Source: Alentia gelatinosa
Taxonomy: Eukaryota; Annelida; Polychaeta; Phyllodocida; Polynoidae
DNA length: 64,000 nucleotides
Assembly: GCA_950022655.1 (NCBI GenBank)
Contig: OX465584.1
Location: 55,913,789-55,977,788 of the forward strand
Direction: 5' to 3'
Below, in pieces: positions 53,530-63,992 of the stretch. Each line of letters starts with the position of its first letter. The stretch's first letter is position 1. The translations under genes and the position numbers were made by a program. Below the pieces are notes generated by a model. It ran no database searches. It was given only the letters and a program-made list of their open reading frames with translations, and was not told the DNA's origin.

Positions 53530-54355
53530 GCATTCACACTTAAAGTGTGAATTGTGGGTGTGAGCTATTGCCGGCCACAAGATATGAATGTTGAGACAAA
53601 GTAGGGTATTGTAACAACGAGTCTATGCTCTCTAAACTTGAGAGTTAATAATTTACTCTGTTTTATTGATAAAGGTAGATGGTGACATCCACAATTATTG
53701 AACATGTCTCCTCAGATCATATCGACACCCCAGTGCTGACTGGCACAACCCAACCCAAGAACCAAACAATAAAGGCATACATATCTAGGTGGTATCCTCC
53801 TTTAGAATTCTACCATAAATAGCCCTTTGTTCTAAACAGGGAGAACCACCATGCCTTGTACCTACATCAATACAAGAATGTAACACAGTCCCCAAAGGAC
53901 TACAACTAAAAGCACCAGCATAGATGCCTAAACAGGATCATGTAGATATTGACCCACAGACCAATTACTGACTCTTTGTCACGAATGACTCACATAGTGC
54001 TTAATGAACTCCCAGTCACAAACGACTCGCAGCACACTTAGCCTCTACAAATATCTGTGAATATCAACCTTGATAAAGGGCAACACAGCTTGGAACATTG
54101 CATCAAAAATAAAAGCCACAAAGCCTACTTGACTGGCTATAGTGTCATATAAACTCACTTTGATACTTAAAGTTCCAGTCAGTCTCAGAGAATGGAGTAT
54201 AATCTCAAGAATGGGCTGGAAAAGAGCAGATACCACGTATCAATTTACCTGCTGATAAAGCTGATTATTTAGTAGGGAAACACCAAATAGAGGTTTTTTG
54301 GGTTTTTTTTAACACTTTATTTAACCTGGAAGTACATACGGTGGTTAGCCTGTTT
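53530..54355. other. unassigned sequence
   Basis: A+C-rich plus strand in parts; no gene or repeat recognised. Confidence 0.3.
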
Positions 54356-54357
54356 GA

Positions 54358-54725
54358 ACATTTATCCTAACCGAAATAAAAAACTCCATAGGCTTAACAT
54401 TTGCGTACTGTATTTGGTCTACGGTGCAGGAAAATGAAATTTATTGCTCTAATGGGATACAGTTGTCAAATGACGTCATTTGAAAAAGGACCAATGACTA
54501 TCACTGATTATTAGTGAGTTTTATGTTGTTTCTGAATTTGCTAAAGTAATTTAGACAGGGTAGGATAAATTCTAAACCAAACTCGAGTTAGTCGTGTTGT
54601 TTATTGCACTCTGGCAAAGTCGCGTATCACTGCACTCGGCTTCGCCTCAAGTAGTAATACGCGACTTTGCCGTCGCGCGATAAACAACAACACGACTAAC
54701 TCTCGTTTGGTTTCTCCTAAGCATC
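54358..54725 (+). mobile_element. family D element (D2 type), copy 3
   Basis: TTTATCCTAACCGAAATAAA, CCATAGGCTTAACATT, GGGTAGGATAAATTC, then the hairpin AACTCGAGTTAGTCGTGTTG to complement with the apex ACTCGGCTTCGCCTC. Confidence 0.87.
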
Positions 54726-54872
54726 CAGCACGGACAGATTGATTACAGGCGATGTTATCTCACTATATAGTATAACAATTCATAGTTTGGTTTTGGCAAC
54801 TTTTCCAGTTATATACAATGCTTCTGACATGTTAGTGTCAAGACATTCCAATGCTAGAGTATAGATCTACAT

Positions 54873-55095
54873 TGTAGTTCATGGAGTTGTCCCTTTGCCT
54901 TCACTGCCATATAAGGAATATAGTAGACCCAGAAACCCATGACTTCATTCACAGCATAGCATTACCTTCACCTTGACCTCCTAATGACATTCACAAAAAA
55001 CCATGACCTTCACCCTGACCACTTAGCATAGTAATAATAGCGCCTTGGGATGGTTCTACAGTCTATAGTTCACCTGAATCTAGTGGGCCAAAACC
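54873..55095. repeat. family Q dispersed repeat, copy 3 (reverse)
   Basis: Reverse of 31770-31935, ending TCACCTGAATCTAGTGGGCC. It also contains a local duplication (CATGACTTCATTCACA... / ...CATGACCTTCACCCTGACC). Confidence 0.7.
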
Positions 55096-55099
55096 ACCC

Positions 55100-56735
55100 T
55101 ACAAGAGACAACGAAAGGTATTTTGGTATACCATATGGGAGCAATAGAGATGTGGCATTTGATTCTTATGGAACAACTCTATTCCAAATTTGAAATATGG
55201 TAATATATTCCTTTTGGTCCCACTTGACTATTATCTACCAAATATGAATACTGCAGTATTGTTTGACTTCAAGTAAAAAGAAATGCACCTTGCCAGGGCT
55301 GAGACTTGAGTGCGTCGGGCCATGTCGGGGGTGGGATCGGCGCAATGGAATCAAGGCTTAATGAGATTGATACTTCTGCATTTTGTAACCACACTGACAA
55401 TGTACACTACCTCTTATAAACAGATGAAATGATTTAGTTCTGTAGCATTCGTGCTCAATAATGTATTTTGTTGGTGAAGGATCTAAATACCCATAAAAAA
55501 TAAGCAGTGATGATTTCAACATAACTCTTTATTTTTTTAACTGGAATGTGGTAATCGTTGCTATCTGTTCTTCCTTTAACGTCTTGCAGAAACTATATCA
55601 GGATATTCCATTGTAATTGTATCCCTTTTTATGTAAATAAACGCTGCTATTAATGACAAAAAAAAACCCAAAAAAAAGCACTTTATATTATTGAATACCA
55701 TTATCACACGGGTTGAAACACGGACATTCCTACCAGAACAGGATCTACCAGACAGAATGCCCAATGGCCATTCTTTCATATTTTACGCTGCATTAAACAT
55801 AATCACCGATACTAATGGATCCAGATACAGATTTTTTAAATTTCTTTTTTAAACGAACTTCGCTCATTTTTACATAAGGTAGACAGTCGCCGACTCAGGG
55901 TACTTCCCCATGTGAATAGATGTTATTTGAGACCACTGAGACTCACAGATTGGGGGAGAACGTGTGAAATACATTTACCTCACCAAAATGCCCATCTAAA
56001 CTCTAAACCTGTTTAGAGTCAAAATCTCATGAGATTCTGTTCCTTGTTAGTGGTGATTGTCGCGGACAATTGCAGGAGAAAAAAGTTGTCTCAGCAAAAA
56101 GGAACCCTGTCATTCACATGAGGAGATTTTTTTTATTATTATTGGATACCGTACCCATTATACAGTATAGTTGCGTAACTTGTGGTGGAGGTACATCAAG
56201 ATATCCACCCACTCCAGCATGTGATAAACACTGTGTATAGTGAATAAAGAAAAGGAAGAAAAAAAAATTATAATAAGGACAATACAATGAGAAAGGAATA
56301 AGTGATGGAAAAGGTGATTGGTAATAACGAGGCACCCGTTTAGGTTCAAAGACACTACTCAACAGCATACCCATATTTAGGTAGCTGAAAATGTTACCAA
56401 CTCACATGGATGGAATGAATGTATGTATTATGCCTGTGAGGTACGTGAATCCCATCGTGTGAATCCGATTTTACGCCGAAGAGCCATAACTATTTTGATC
56501 GAAAATGCAAGTACACTATCCAAGTCTGGATGAATTTCAATTTTATGCGATAAACAAAACCACAAATGTAATATAACTTCTTTAAAAAGTTCACATCCGT
56601 GTCCATGTCTATGTGTATCAAAAACAAGAATACAAATTAAGTCCTAGCCTTACCTTTTATACATATCCAGATGGGATCTTCAATTGCTTTTCGAACATAT
56701 CTGATCTTATCTCCAATATACCTTCTATATTCAAT
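55100..56735. other. unassigned sequence with small repeat fragments
   Basis: A family U arm (GAGGTACGTGAATCCCATCG) lies near 56441. 55550-55650 resembles 16240-16330. No supported gene. Confidence 0.35.
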
Positions 56736-56741
56736 TCAATT

Positions 56742-57065
56742 TACGACGTTAACCTCGAGTGGTTTACAGAGCCGCCTGGCCACAAAAATATTTATTTTGT
56801 TATTTCTCATCTATCTTCTTTAAATAAATTAAACCCAGGAAATGTCATATTTTATTTCATGTCATGTTAATCAATAAGGAATATTTGTTTGCTATAACAC
56901 AAATGGATTATTTTGCCGTATACCATGTCTTTGATGCCATATACCATCTCTTTGAATCAGTATACCACAGTTATGGTATCTGACAGGTTTTACATAATGA
57001 GTAGCGGTTTACTGAGTCCCCATATATTCTCAATGGGGACTTTCTATACGATGGATAATAAACAC
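56742..57065 (+). mobile_element. family A element, copy 4 (left hairpin arm lost)
   Basis: Begins at the right hairpin arm (ACGTTAACCTCGAGTGGTTT) and continues as the normal tail to TATACGATGGATAATAA. The junction at about 56742 may mark a deletion. Confidence 0.75.
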
Positions 57066-57071
57066 AAATCC

Positions 57072-57462
57072 ATGGTACTATCGTAAAACCGGATGAGTTT
57101 TAATCTGGGCCCCCGTATGGGACGACTGGAGTCTGGCGTAGTGATATCCGGAGCCAAAACTCCAGTCGTCACATACGGGAGTCAGATTAATACGAATAAG
57201 GTTTTGATTTTATCCTACCCCCTGTGAACGATATTTTTATGTGAGGATAGTAACAAAAAACACGATAAAAACTTTCTGAAGTCCTCCATATAGCTCTCCT
57301 TGCTGCTCTGAAGGCACTTGGAACTACTTTCAGCTGCTGATCTCTGATTGGTCCATTTTTTTAACGCTCCTAGGAGCGATTTTTTTATCCGTATGCGACA
57401 TACGGGCGCATACGGAAAGTCAATGTTAAGCCTATGGAATTTTATATTAGGGGTAGGATAAA
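57072..57462 (-). mobile_element. family D element (D3 type), copy 3 (reverse)
   Basis: TACTATCGTAAAACCGGATG, hairpin, GATTTTATCCTACCCC, and at the far end AATGTTAAGCCTATGG and TTAGGGGTAGGATAAA. The hairpin here is shortened (AGTGATATCCGGAGCC). Confidence 0.8.
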
Positions 57463-57464
57463 CA

Positions 57465-57900
57465 AGTGAGCAAGAATCGTTGGCGCCCACGAGCCCCACA
57501 TCACAGAATACCGCTTTGGCTACTTCACCATTCAGTGACTCAATTTAGTGATTGTGTTATTGAACTGAAAATGTCTAACAATGCGTTAGCTGTAGGTTGC
57601 TTTGAGTGATATCGACGGTGCATGCATAATACATGTCCAATTTCAATAATACCATGACACGAGTTTATATTAATAGATTGTCAATGACAGGGTTAATGAT
57701 AGTGAGGAAAGATATGTGTGTTTTAGTGACCTCTATTGGAAGTGAGTTGTCAGGTACATAATATTTTGTAAAAAGCATATAAAATAATCAGTGCTATGAT
57801 CCCGTAACTACAGATATTGTGGATCATAATGAGGACTCCAGGGGGTGGTTTATTAGAGCGTGCCCTCATGTCCTATATATCTTGCCCAAAGGTTAGAGTT
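57465..57900. other. unassigned sequence
   Basis: Nothing recognised. Confidence 0.25.
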
Positions 57901-57904
57901 GTTA

Positions 57905-58262
57905 CTTGTTTGTTGGTTTGTTTGCAGGTTCTCACCAGACTTTCTCAAGGTTCTTTCACACCACAAAGGTGGTGATCGAATCTATGTGATGAATTTAGGT
58001 AGAAATCTCACCCCTACAAATCTACTCAGGTGAGAGTTATTTTACTTCTCACACCACAGAGATATGGTATGAGAAGGATTGGCCTTGGATATAGTAGTAA
58101 ATCTACCCCTGCTGGGGGTGAAGGAGAAAAGTGGCTGCAGTGGGACCCGAGTCAATAAAGTCTGACAACCTTGGGATTACAAGTACAGTGCTCTTTACCA
58201 CTGAGCTAACTCCCAAACCCTGGTCGCTTTTGTTATGCTTGCATGCAAGCATATCCGGTCTG
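57905..58262 (-). mobile_element. tRNA-derived SINE, copy 2
   Basis: Reverse of the element at 39188. On the minus strand the head has AGCTCAGTGGTAAAGAGC and GACTCGGGTCCCACT, closer to canonical A and B boxes than copy 1. The tail is CAAA/CCAA-rich. Confidence 0.85.
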
Positions 58263-58489
58263 CACCATACAAAATTCCAGCGTGCTGTTAAAAGGACTAT
58301 CCTTTTAATTAATATTCATTTATTATTGCATGCTCATTCATCAATGATGAACATACCATTTGCTGCAAGTTAACTATGCTGGACAACGAGAATATGTACC
58401 TCTAGAAGAGGTCCTCCTATGAGGCCTATCGTTTGAATATAGTGTTATTACTAAATACTGGTGCACGGTGTCTCACTTTTACGCACTAG

Positions 58490-59150
58490 CAGAAAAAATT
58501 CTGTTCGGACGCACCGTGGCGTAATAAGTGTATATTATTACATACCTATAGCCGAACGTCAGTGAAATACTACCCGCTCACGGGGGTGTAGTATATCGCG
58601 ACTACGGCCCACTATGGTGCGCTTCGTTGTACTGCACGATTCTACCGTGCATCGAGCCTAGTCTGTGCTATTCGATAAGCGTGCGTAATCGACGTCACCG
58701 CGACCAAAAACAACATGGCGAACGACGTTGAATCGCGACTTTAAACTCGTGATACAGGCCCCCCATAACAACTACAACTTCCTGATGACCAATCGTCGAG
58801 GTAACTAACAATTGGGATTCACCAGACACCGCTTAAACTGCTCAAATACGCGAAATCGATCAATAACAACAACACGATCCGCAATGGGCGACGCACAGAC
58901 ACGCTTACGCTGGTTCCTGGCATATCCGCCTCCACACACGCCTAACGCTCTCCAATCATATCTTCTGCTTACCGCACGCGTACCAAATAGCGGCCAAACA
59001 TCCGTTCGGCGAGTGACGGTATAATCGCGCATGCGCAAAGAGCACATCCTGTTTGTTGGCTTCCGGTTAGTAGCAGACAGTGTCAACATGAAGCGATTGT
59101 CACTCGACAACTCGATAAATGGTGTTTTTTGATCGAATAAAGGTAGGTAA
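58490..59150 (+). promoter_or_regulatory. CpG-rich candidate promoter with NRF-1-like palindrome
   Basis: Dense in CpG compared with the rest of the window. CGCGCATGCGCA at 59026-59037 is a full NRF-1-type palindrome. Below it are a short reading frame starting at the ATG near 59090 (MKRLSLDNSINGVF, then stop) and a donor-like AAAG|GTAGGTAA near 59140. This suggests the start of a housekeeping-type transcript whose other exons I could not find, or an old one. A 119-codon minus-strand frame covers the region but has no known domain. Confidence 0.4.
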
Positions 59151-59169
59151 TAATAAGAAAACATCCATA

Positions 59170-59290
59170 CTGTGGCCAGAACTATGTCTTAGTTTTGGTC
59201 ACCTGTGTCGGACATTCGCCCCTCCGCCTGCGGCGTCGGGGCGAATGTCCGACACAGGTGACCTCGAACTAAGACATAGTTCGGCCACAG
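59170..59290. repeat. near-perfect 53-bp-arm palindrome
   Basis: Left arm 59170-59222 (CTGTGGCCAGAACTATG...), right arm 59238-59290, with only a few mismatches, and a 15-nt loop TCCGCCTGCGGCGTC. The loop has the same length and GCC-nnn-GGC core as the palindrome at 35421. Confidence 0.88.
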
Positions 59291-59472
59291 TCTGGACGTT
59301 TTCTCCTAGTACTACCCTCCGTACCACGTGACTTGTTGACAATGGGAGAAAAAGTAAACAAACAAATTGGCAGACGTTTTTTATTTTTTTTATTATTAAA
59401 AAAACATCAGTTCTAACCGAGGTTAGATCTTCCACTGTGTGTTACAATAACATTCAACCATCGGTTTACATC

Positions 59473-59796
59473 ATTTATCCTACCCCTAATATAAAATCCC
59501 ATAGGCTTAACATTGAGATTCCGTATGCCACGCTGACTGGCATACGGACGTTTGTATGCTACTAGGGGCATACGGAATTTTGATGATTTTCATTCATGAT
59601 TTTGATATTAAAATATTGTAGAGAGGGGTAGGATAAAATCAAAACCTGATTCGTTTTAATCTTGGCTTCCGTATGCCACTCCTGGAGTTTGGTTCCGGAT
59701 ACCACTCGGCTCCACCTCGTGATATCACTGTACGCCAAACTCCAGTCGTGGCATACGGGAGCCAAGATTAAAACTCATCCGGTTTTACGATAGTAT
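59473..59796 (+). mobile_element. family D element (D3 type), copy 4
   Basis: TTTATCCTACCCCTAATAT, CCCATAGGCTTAACATTGAG, AGGGGTAGGATAAAATC, hairpin with apex ACTCGGCTCCACCTCGTG, ending TTTTACGATAGTA. Confidence 0.87.
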
Positions 59797-60097
59797 TAAA
59801 CACCAAATATATAAAATTAGTATAGTGCATCGGTGTGGAAATTGATGTGGGATGACAATGATGAGGGATATCACACTCTTGGTCTCCAATCATGGATTGA
59901 GAACATACATTTTATCTCTTTTTTGAATACCTTATAACTATCACTTTGCTGGACTGTTGCAGACGTTTCCTCTATTTGTAAGTATATTTATATAGTAAGA
60001 TTGCCCAGCACTACACATGCACCCGGAATCGACATAAGATAAACAAACAAATAGTAACCATCGTAAATACATACCCAATGAGGGCATTATTATAGAA

Positions 60098-60238
60098 AGA
60101 CATGGTTAGTGTGCCTGAATGGAATCTGTTCAGGGATATTTTGGTAAGAAATACTCACCGAATTCCAAGAATGAGGTGAGTATTTCTGACCAAAATATCG
60201 AGGGAAAGATGGAATTCAGACAAACTCACTATGTCTTT
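60098..60238. mobile_element. family O palindrome, copy 1
   Basis: Arms AAGACATGGTTAGTGTG... and ...CTCACTATGTCTTT with inner arms AAATACTCACC / GGTGAGTATTT. Copy 2 at 62750-62892, half copy at 60780-60885. Confidence 0.75.
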
Positions 60239-60244
60239 TTATTA

Positions 60245-60592
60245 TTGTTTACTATACATGTACCCATGCCGTATATACTATAAATACGCACCGTTTCGAC
60301 ATATAACGTAAAAATACTGTACGGACCACTGGTCCGTAAACTAAAATACGGACCACCTTGCCATACACGTTTATTAAGATATTGATTGTTAATCTAAATG
60401 AAATTAATAAAAAAAAATTAATTTTGGATATAGTAAATATATAACGTCTAACCATGTTGTACAATTCACAGAACTCGATAGTAATTTACAGTTTGTACGG
60501 AACTCGGCTTAAACGCCTCGGTCCATACAAACTGTAAATTACCATCTCATTCTGTGAATTGAACAGCATGGTCAGGACGTTCTAAATAATTA
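60245..60592 (-). mobile_element. family F hairpin element, copy 6 (reverse)
   Basis: Reverse tail (TACCCATGCCGTATATACT) then the hairpin with apex ACTCGGCTTAAACGCCTCGG and the end AGCATGGTCAGGACGTTC. It lies between a complete and a half family O copy. Confidence 0.82.
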
Positions 60593-60628
60593 TTTTTTAT
60601 CAAATCTTTTTCCCTCATATTTTCTTTT

Positions 60629-60910
60629 CGGGGGGGGGGGGGGGAGAAGAGAAGAAGAGGAGAGAGACTGTCCTTCACATCTTGAGGGATGTTTTTAGGG
60701 GTGTCTTTCTTTGGTTGGGAAAAAAAGCCAGTCACTTGCTCGATAGTCGCGAAGACCGCCACGTTCACCTACACGTTCTAAATAATTACCTAGAAATCAT
60801 TAAGAATGCCGAATTCGGTGAGTAGTTCTGACTAATACATCTCTGAACAGATTCCATTCAGTCACACTAACCATGTCTCTCTATTATCCTCATAGGGGGG
60901 GGGGGGGGGG
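60629..60910. repeat. two G runs and a half family O copy
   Basis: G runs near 60629-60644 and 60896-60910. Between them, 60780-60885 is the right half of a family O palindrome (CAGTCACACTAACCATGTCTC). Confidence 0.7.
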
Positions 60911-60944
60911 TCAGTCCCTGCGGACTTTTGTCCACAGATCGGTG

Positions 60945-61345
60945 CACTTCATCTGGATGGTTACGCATTGCCTGCAGCCAAACAACTCCCTGACAACTTA
61001 TTCTAAAGCATTAATTAGATCACTGAGTGTATGAACGTAATACCTGTGTACATTATGCCTATCAAAATAACAGCGATTGCATCGCATCATATGGTATTGC
61101 AGCTCCGATTTGGTGTGCCCTACATGCATATTACCTCAATGATACTTTCGATATAGATTAGATAACGCAGGTTCAACGAAACTGAATACATGATAATACA
61201 TTGCCAGGCCTATCTACCGCATGCCTATCTTTTTCCAAGTTAAAACCAAGACGTCTATCAATTCTAAAGTTTAAACAGCCCAGACCCGTTAAAACAATGC
61301 TTGAGATTGTTCCAGCAATCTGATCTGTCAAAAAACAGGACACTC
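60945..61345. repeat. family S dispersed repeat, copy 2
   Basis: Matches 50765-51190 in order and orientation: GGTTACGCATTGCCTGCAGCC, AATGATACTTTCGATATAGATT, TGATCTGTCAAAAAACAGG. Confidence 0.72.
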
Positions 61346-61349
61346 CCAG

Positions 61350-61666
61350 GGTCTTGTAGGTGAAAACTCGTTACTCTACGTACGAATGGAGTTAATATGC
61401 TGTACACAAGATGTTTGTCTGACTTATCTGAATGTACCTATAACCTGGATATGTGTATTATCCATCCCATCCCATCCCATTTCATCATCATCATCTGTTA
61501 CCTAGAGCAATATTTGTAATAAGCGGGTCAACCACTAAGCTACTGTTTGTAAATTGTATAAATCTACTTTACTACACATAAATGGCATGTATGTTGAAAC
61601 AATGTATACTGAGAAACGCACCATTGGTGGAAGAACTACCCTCCGTGGTAGAACCTCTGGGAATAA

Positions 61667-61697
<31 letters not shown>

Positions 61698-62310
61698 AAA
61701 ATTAAACTAGCAAGAGCAGCCTTATAGTTATCAATTAGTCCAGCGGAAATATATTTATTATGGTCTTTAATACAAAACGGCAGTATTAGGCTGGGTCAAG
61801 TATATAGTTAGATTCATTTATAATCATCCATGATGAAATCAGTACAAAAATCGCTACCATGTAGCACTACCCACAGTAATAAGAAACTCTCCTCTCCAAG
61901 GAGACCCGAACCTGGCTGACAGCCTTTTTGTCCTAGCCCAGGATCAAATTCACTTGTAGAAGACTATTTATATAGGATTCTTTTAGCTATGGACGACACC
62001 ACTTGTCAAACGTGAATGGTCTCCTCTCTTCAAATATCCCATTGATCGGTGGCTAGAACCCCGGTCGATTCTTCCACCAGGACCAAAAGGTTGTTAAACA
62101 GACAACAGGAACAGACCAATAGTTCCTGAGAGACTTGAATGGTATACGGCATATAGCCTATGATCCATGGGCGTTGATGCAGATGAGGCATATACACACA
62201 GGGAATAGGATGACCTTGTATACGCAAAATACCTACTTATATATGCCGGGCGCATTCATATGTAAACTATTGGTGTTCCTGCAGTGATTGATATTATTAT
62301 ATACCCAGAG
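61350..62310. other. unassigned sequence with a C/A run
   Basis: A run of about 18 C followed by about 13 A lies at 61669-61701, and a short CCATC array at 61464-61480. ACGGCATATAGCCTATGATCC near 62145 is a family K end. No gene. Confidence 0.5.
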
Positions 62311-62312
62311 AT

Positions 62313-62644
62313 CTGGGACCTGTTTCACTAGTTTTGTGACATGTCTAGATGGTGTGACATATCTAGATGGCGTCTAGATGGTGTGTCCGGTTTCATAAGA
62401 ACTAGACATTGGACTTTGTTTTGTTCGTTCTTACTTGCACTGTTGGTGCCGCTTTTCATGTCTGTCTAACACTTATGTCATGAAACTAGTGAAACAGGTC
62501 CATGACGTGTAGATTTGTCTAATTCCTATGTTTGGGGTCTGTCTTTTCCTAAGGGCAGCTACTTGTGTTGTCACAAAACCAGACAACCCAATCTGTCTGT
62601 ATGGTGTCACAGACATGTCACAAAACTAGTGAAACAGGTCCCAG
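62313..62644. mobile_element. family J TIR element, copy 3
   Basis: Ends CTGGGACCTGTTTCACTAG / CTAGTGAAACAGGTCCCAG. A 20-bp internal duplication (TGACAT.TCTAGATGG twice) explains its greater length compared with copies 1 and 2. Confidence 0.83.
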
Positions 62645-62749
62645 GAGCACAGATTCCGTTCGTCATTGAGTGATGAAAGAATATTCATACGTCCCTCTGT
62701 ACCATGTGACCACTGTCATTCTGCTATCATCCAGGTATATGATAATAAG

Positions 62750-62892
62750 GAGACATGGTGAGTGTGACTGGATTACATCTGATCCTTCTTGATTTGGTTG
62801 GAAATATTTACCTTGTTCTTCGGACTGGGTGAATATTTCCGACCAAAACAACTCAGGACAGATTTCATTCAGTCACACTAAGCATGTCTCCA
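62750..62892. mobile_element. family O palindrome, copy 2
   Basis: GGAGACATGGTGAGTGTGACT and AGTCACACTAAGCATGTCTCC arms, inner arms GGAAATATTTACC / TGAATATTTCC. Confidence 0.75.
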
Positions 62893-62924
62893 TATATCAC
62901 TACCTCTGTTGGTGCACCTATACA

Positions 62925-63230
62925 GCATATAGGCTATGATCCATGGGGCTGCCATGACGCCCCCCGAGAAGGTATTCTTCACTAACGGAGATGAAAAAGT
63001 AGGTGTCGTTCACTAATGGAGGTGTAAAAGAAGTGAGTAATAATTGGGAAGTGTCACAACTCTAGCCTTACTCAAATATGTATATAAAGTTTTCCATCTG
63101 AAAAACATCATGTTCTTGGTTAAATCATTATCTCATCCTGCTCTGGGATGGGTGTAAAGAGTCAAGGGAATCATGGTAAAACATTAAAAGGCAGTTGAAT
63201 TTCGTAAGAACAAAGAGTCAGAATAGAGGG
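62925..63230 (-). repeat. family K element, copy 3 (reverse)
   Basis: CATATAGGCTATGATCCATGG, GCCATGACGCCCCCC and the paired CACTAA.GGAG(A/G)TG units, in reverse order to 50046-50418, to AGAGTCAGAATAGAGG. Confidence 0.7.
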
Positions 63231-63240
63231 AAACTATGTT

Positions 63241-63359
63241 CCGGTGAGCAAAAGTTCAAAGTTACTCGGTAAGGCTTGGAAAAATTACTGCCCAAGGCGT
63301 CAGCAGCGGGCAGTAATTTTTCCAAGCCTTACCGAGTAACTTTGACTTTTGCTTACCGG
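63241..63359. repeat. near-perfect 53-bp-arm palindrome
   Basis: Left arm 63241-63293 and right arm 63308-63359 differ by one mismatch and one indel; the loop is AAGGCGTCAGCAGC. Ends CCGGT(G/A)AGCAAAAG. It appears to split a family K copy (62925-63230 and 63640 onward). Confidence 0.9.
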
Positions 63360-63499
63360 TACTTGGTTTCCCTATTCCTATATACCTTCAAATATCGATA
63401 AAAATGCTTAATTCTTTACCTGAAACAATTCCAAAGCAAGTGACCACCCTTATCGAGTAACCACAACAGCTATTGTTTCGTCCCGCTGCTGTATTGTAT

Positions 63500-63565
63500 C
63501 ACGTGATCAGAGCAGGACGAAAATGTAGGAGCGGGACGAAAACATGAGAGCGGGACGAAAACGTC
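63500..63565. repeat. short tandem repeat with GCGGGACGAAAA
   Basis: (A)GCGGGACGAAAA occurs twice, with AGCAGGACGAAAA just before, spaced about 20 bp. A reverse form, TTTCGTCCCGCT, lies at about 63476, next to CACGTGATCAGAGC. Confidence 0.7.
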
Positions 63566-63639
63566 AACCTCGACACATAACTTATTTTTAATGCACCCCC
63601 CAGTACCGGTATATAACTCTGTTTAGTTCAATAATGGGT

Positions 63640-63992
63640 ATATAGGAATACAGGTTCTGTCCCCGACCACCTAGTGACTTCTTCATGAACTAACAATGGC
63701 TCTGAAGATGCAAATAAGTGAGTAATAATAGGGAACTATCACAACTCTAGCATTTCTCACATATGCAGATAGAGCCTTTCATGTGAGAAGAATCATGTCT
63801 TGAGTTTAATCTTTAAGTCATCCTACACTGGAATGAGTGTAGAGAGGCAAGGGAACAATAGTAACACTTAGAAAGCAAGTCTAATTTCGTGAAAATAAAT
63901 CCAGGTTCTGTCTCGTGAATGGCAGCGATCTCCATAGGTACTACTGTCAGCCATCTGGTGACTCCTTTATAAACTCACAATGGCTCTGTCCC
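63640..63992 (-). repeat. family K element, copy 4
   Basis: CAGGTTCTGTCCCCGACCACC and TTCATGAACTAACAATGGC near the left, and again CAATGGCTCTGTCCCCATAGG at the right edge, so two family K ends face the same way. The window ends here. Confidence 0.65.

Noticed and set aside
2660..57065. CRISPR-like arrays of direct repeats
   Set aside because: The repeats are dispersed mobile elements with inverted ends, not short direct repeats with unique spacers, and no cas genes occur.
58805..59164. 119-codon minus-strand frame in the CpG-rich region
   Set aside because: Arg-rich and without a recognisable domain; CpG-rich DNA has few stop codons, so a chance frame of this length is expected.
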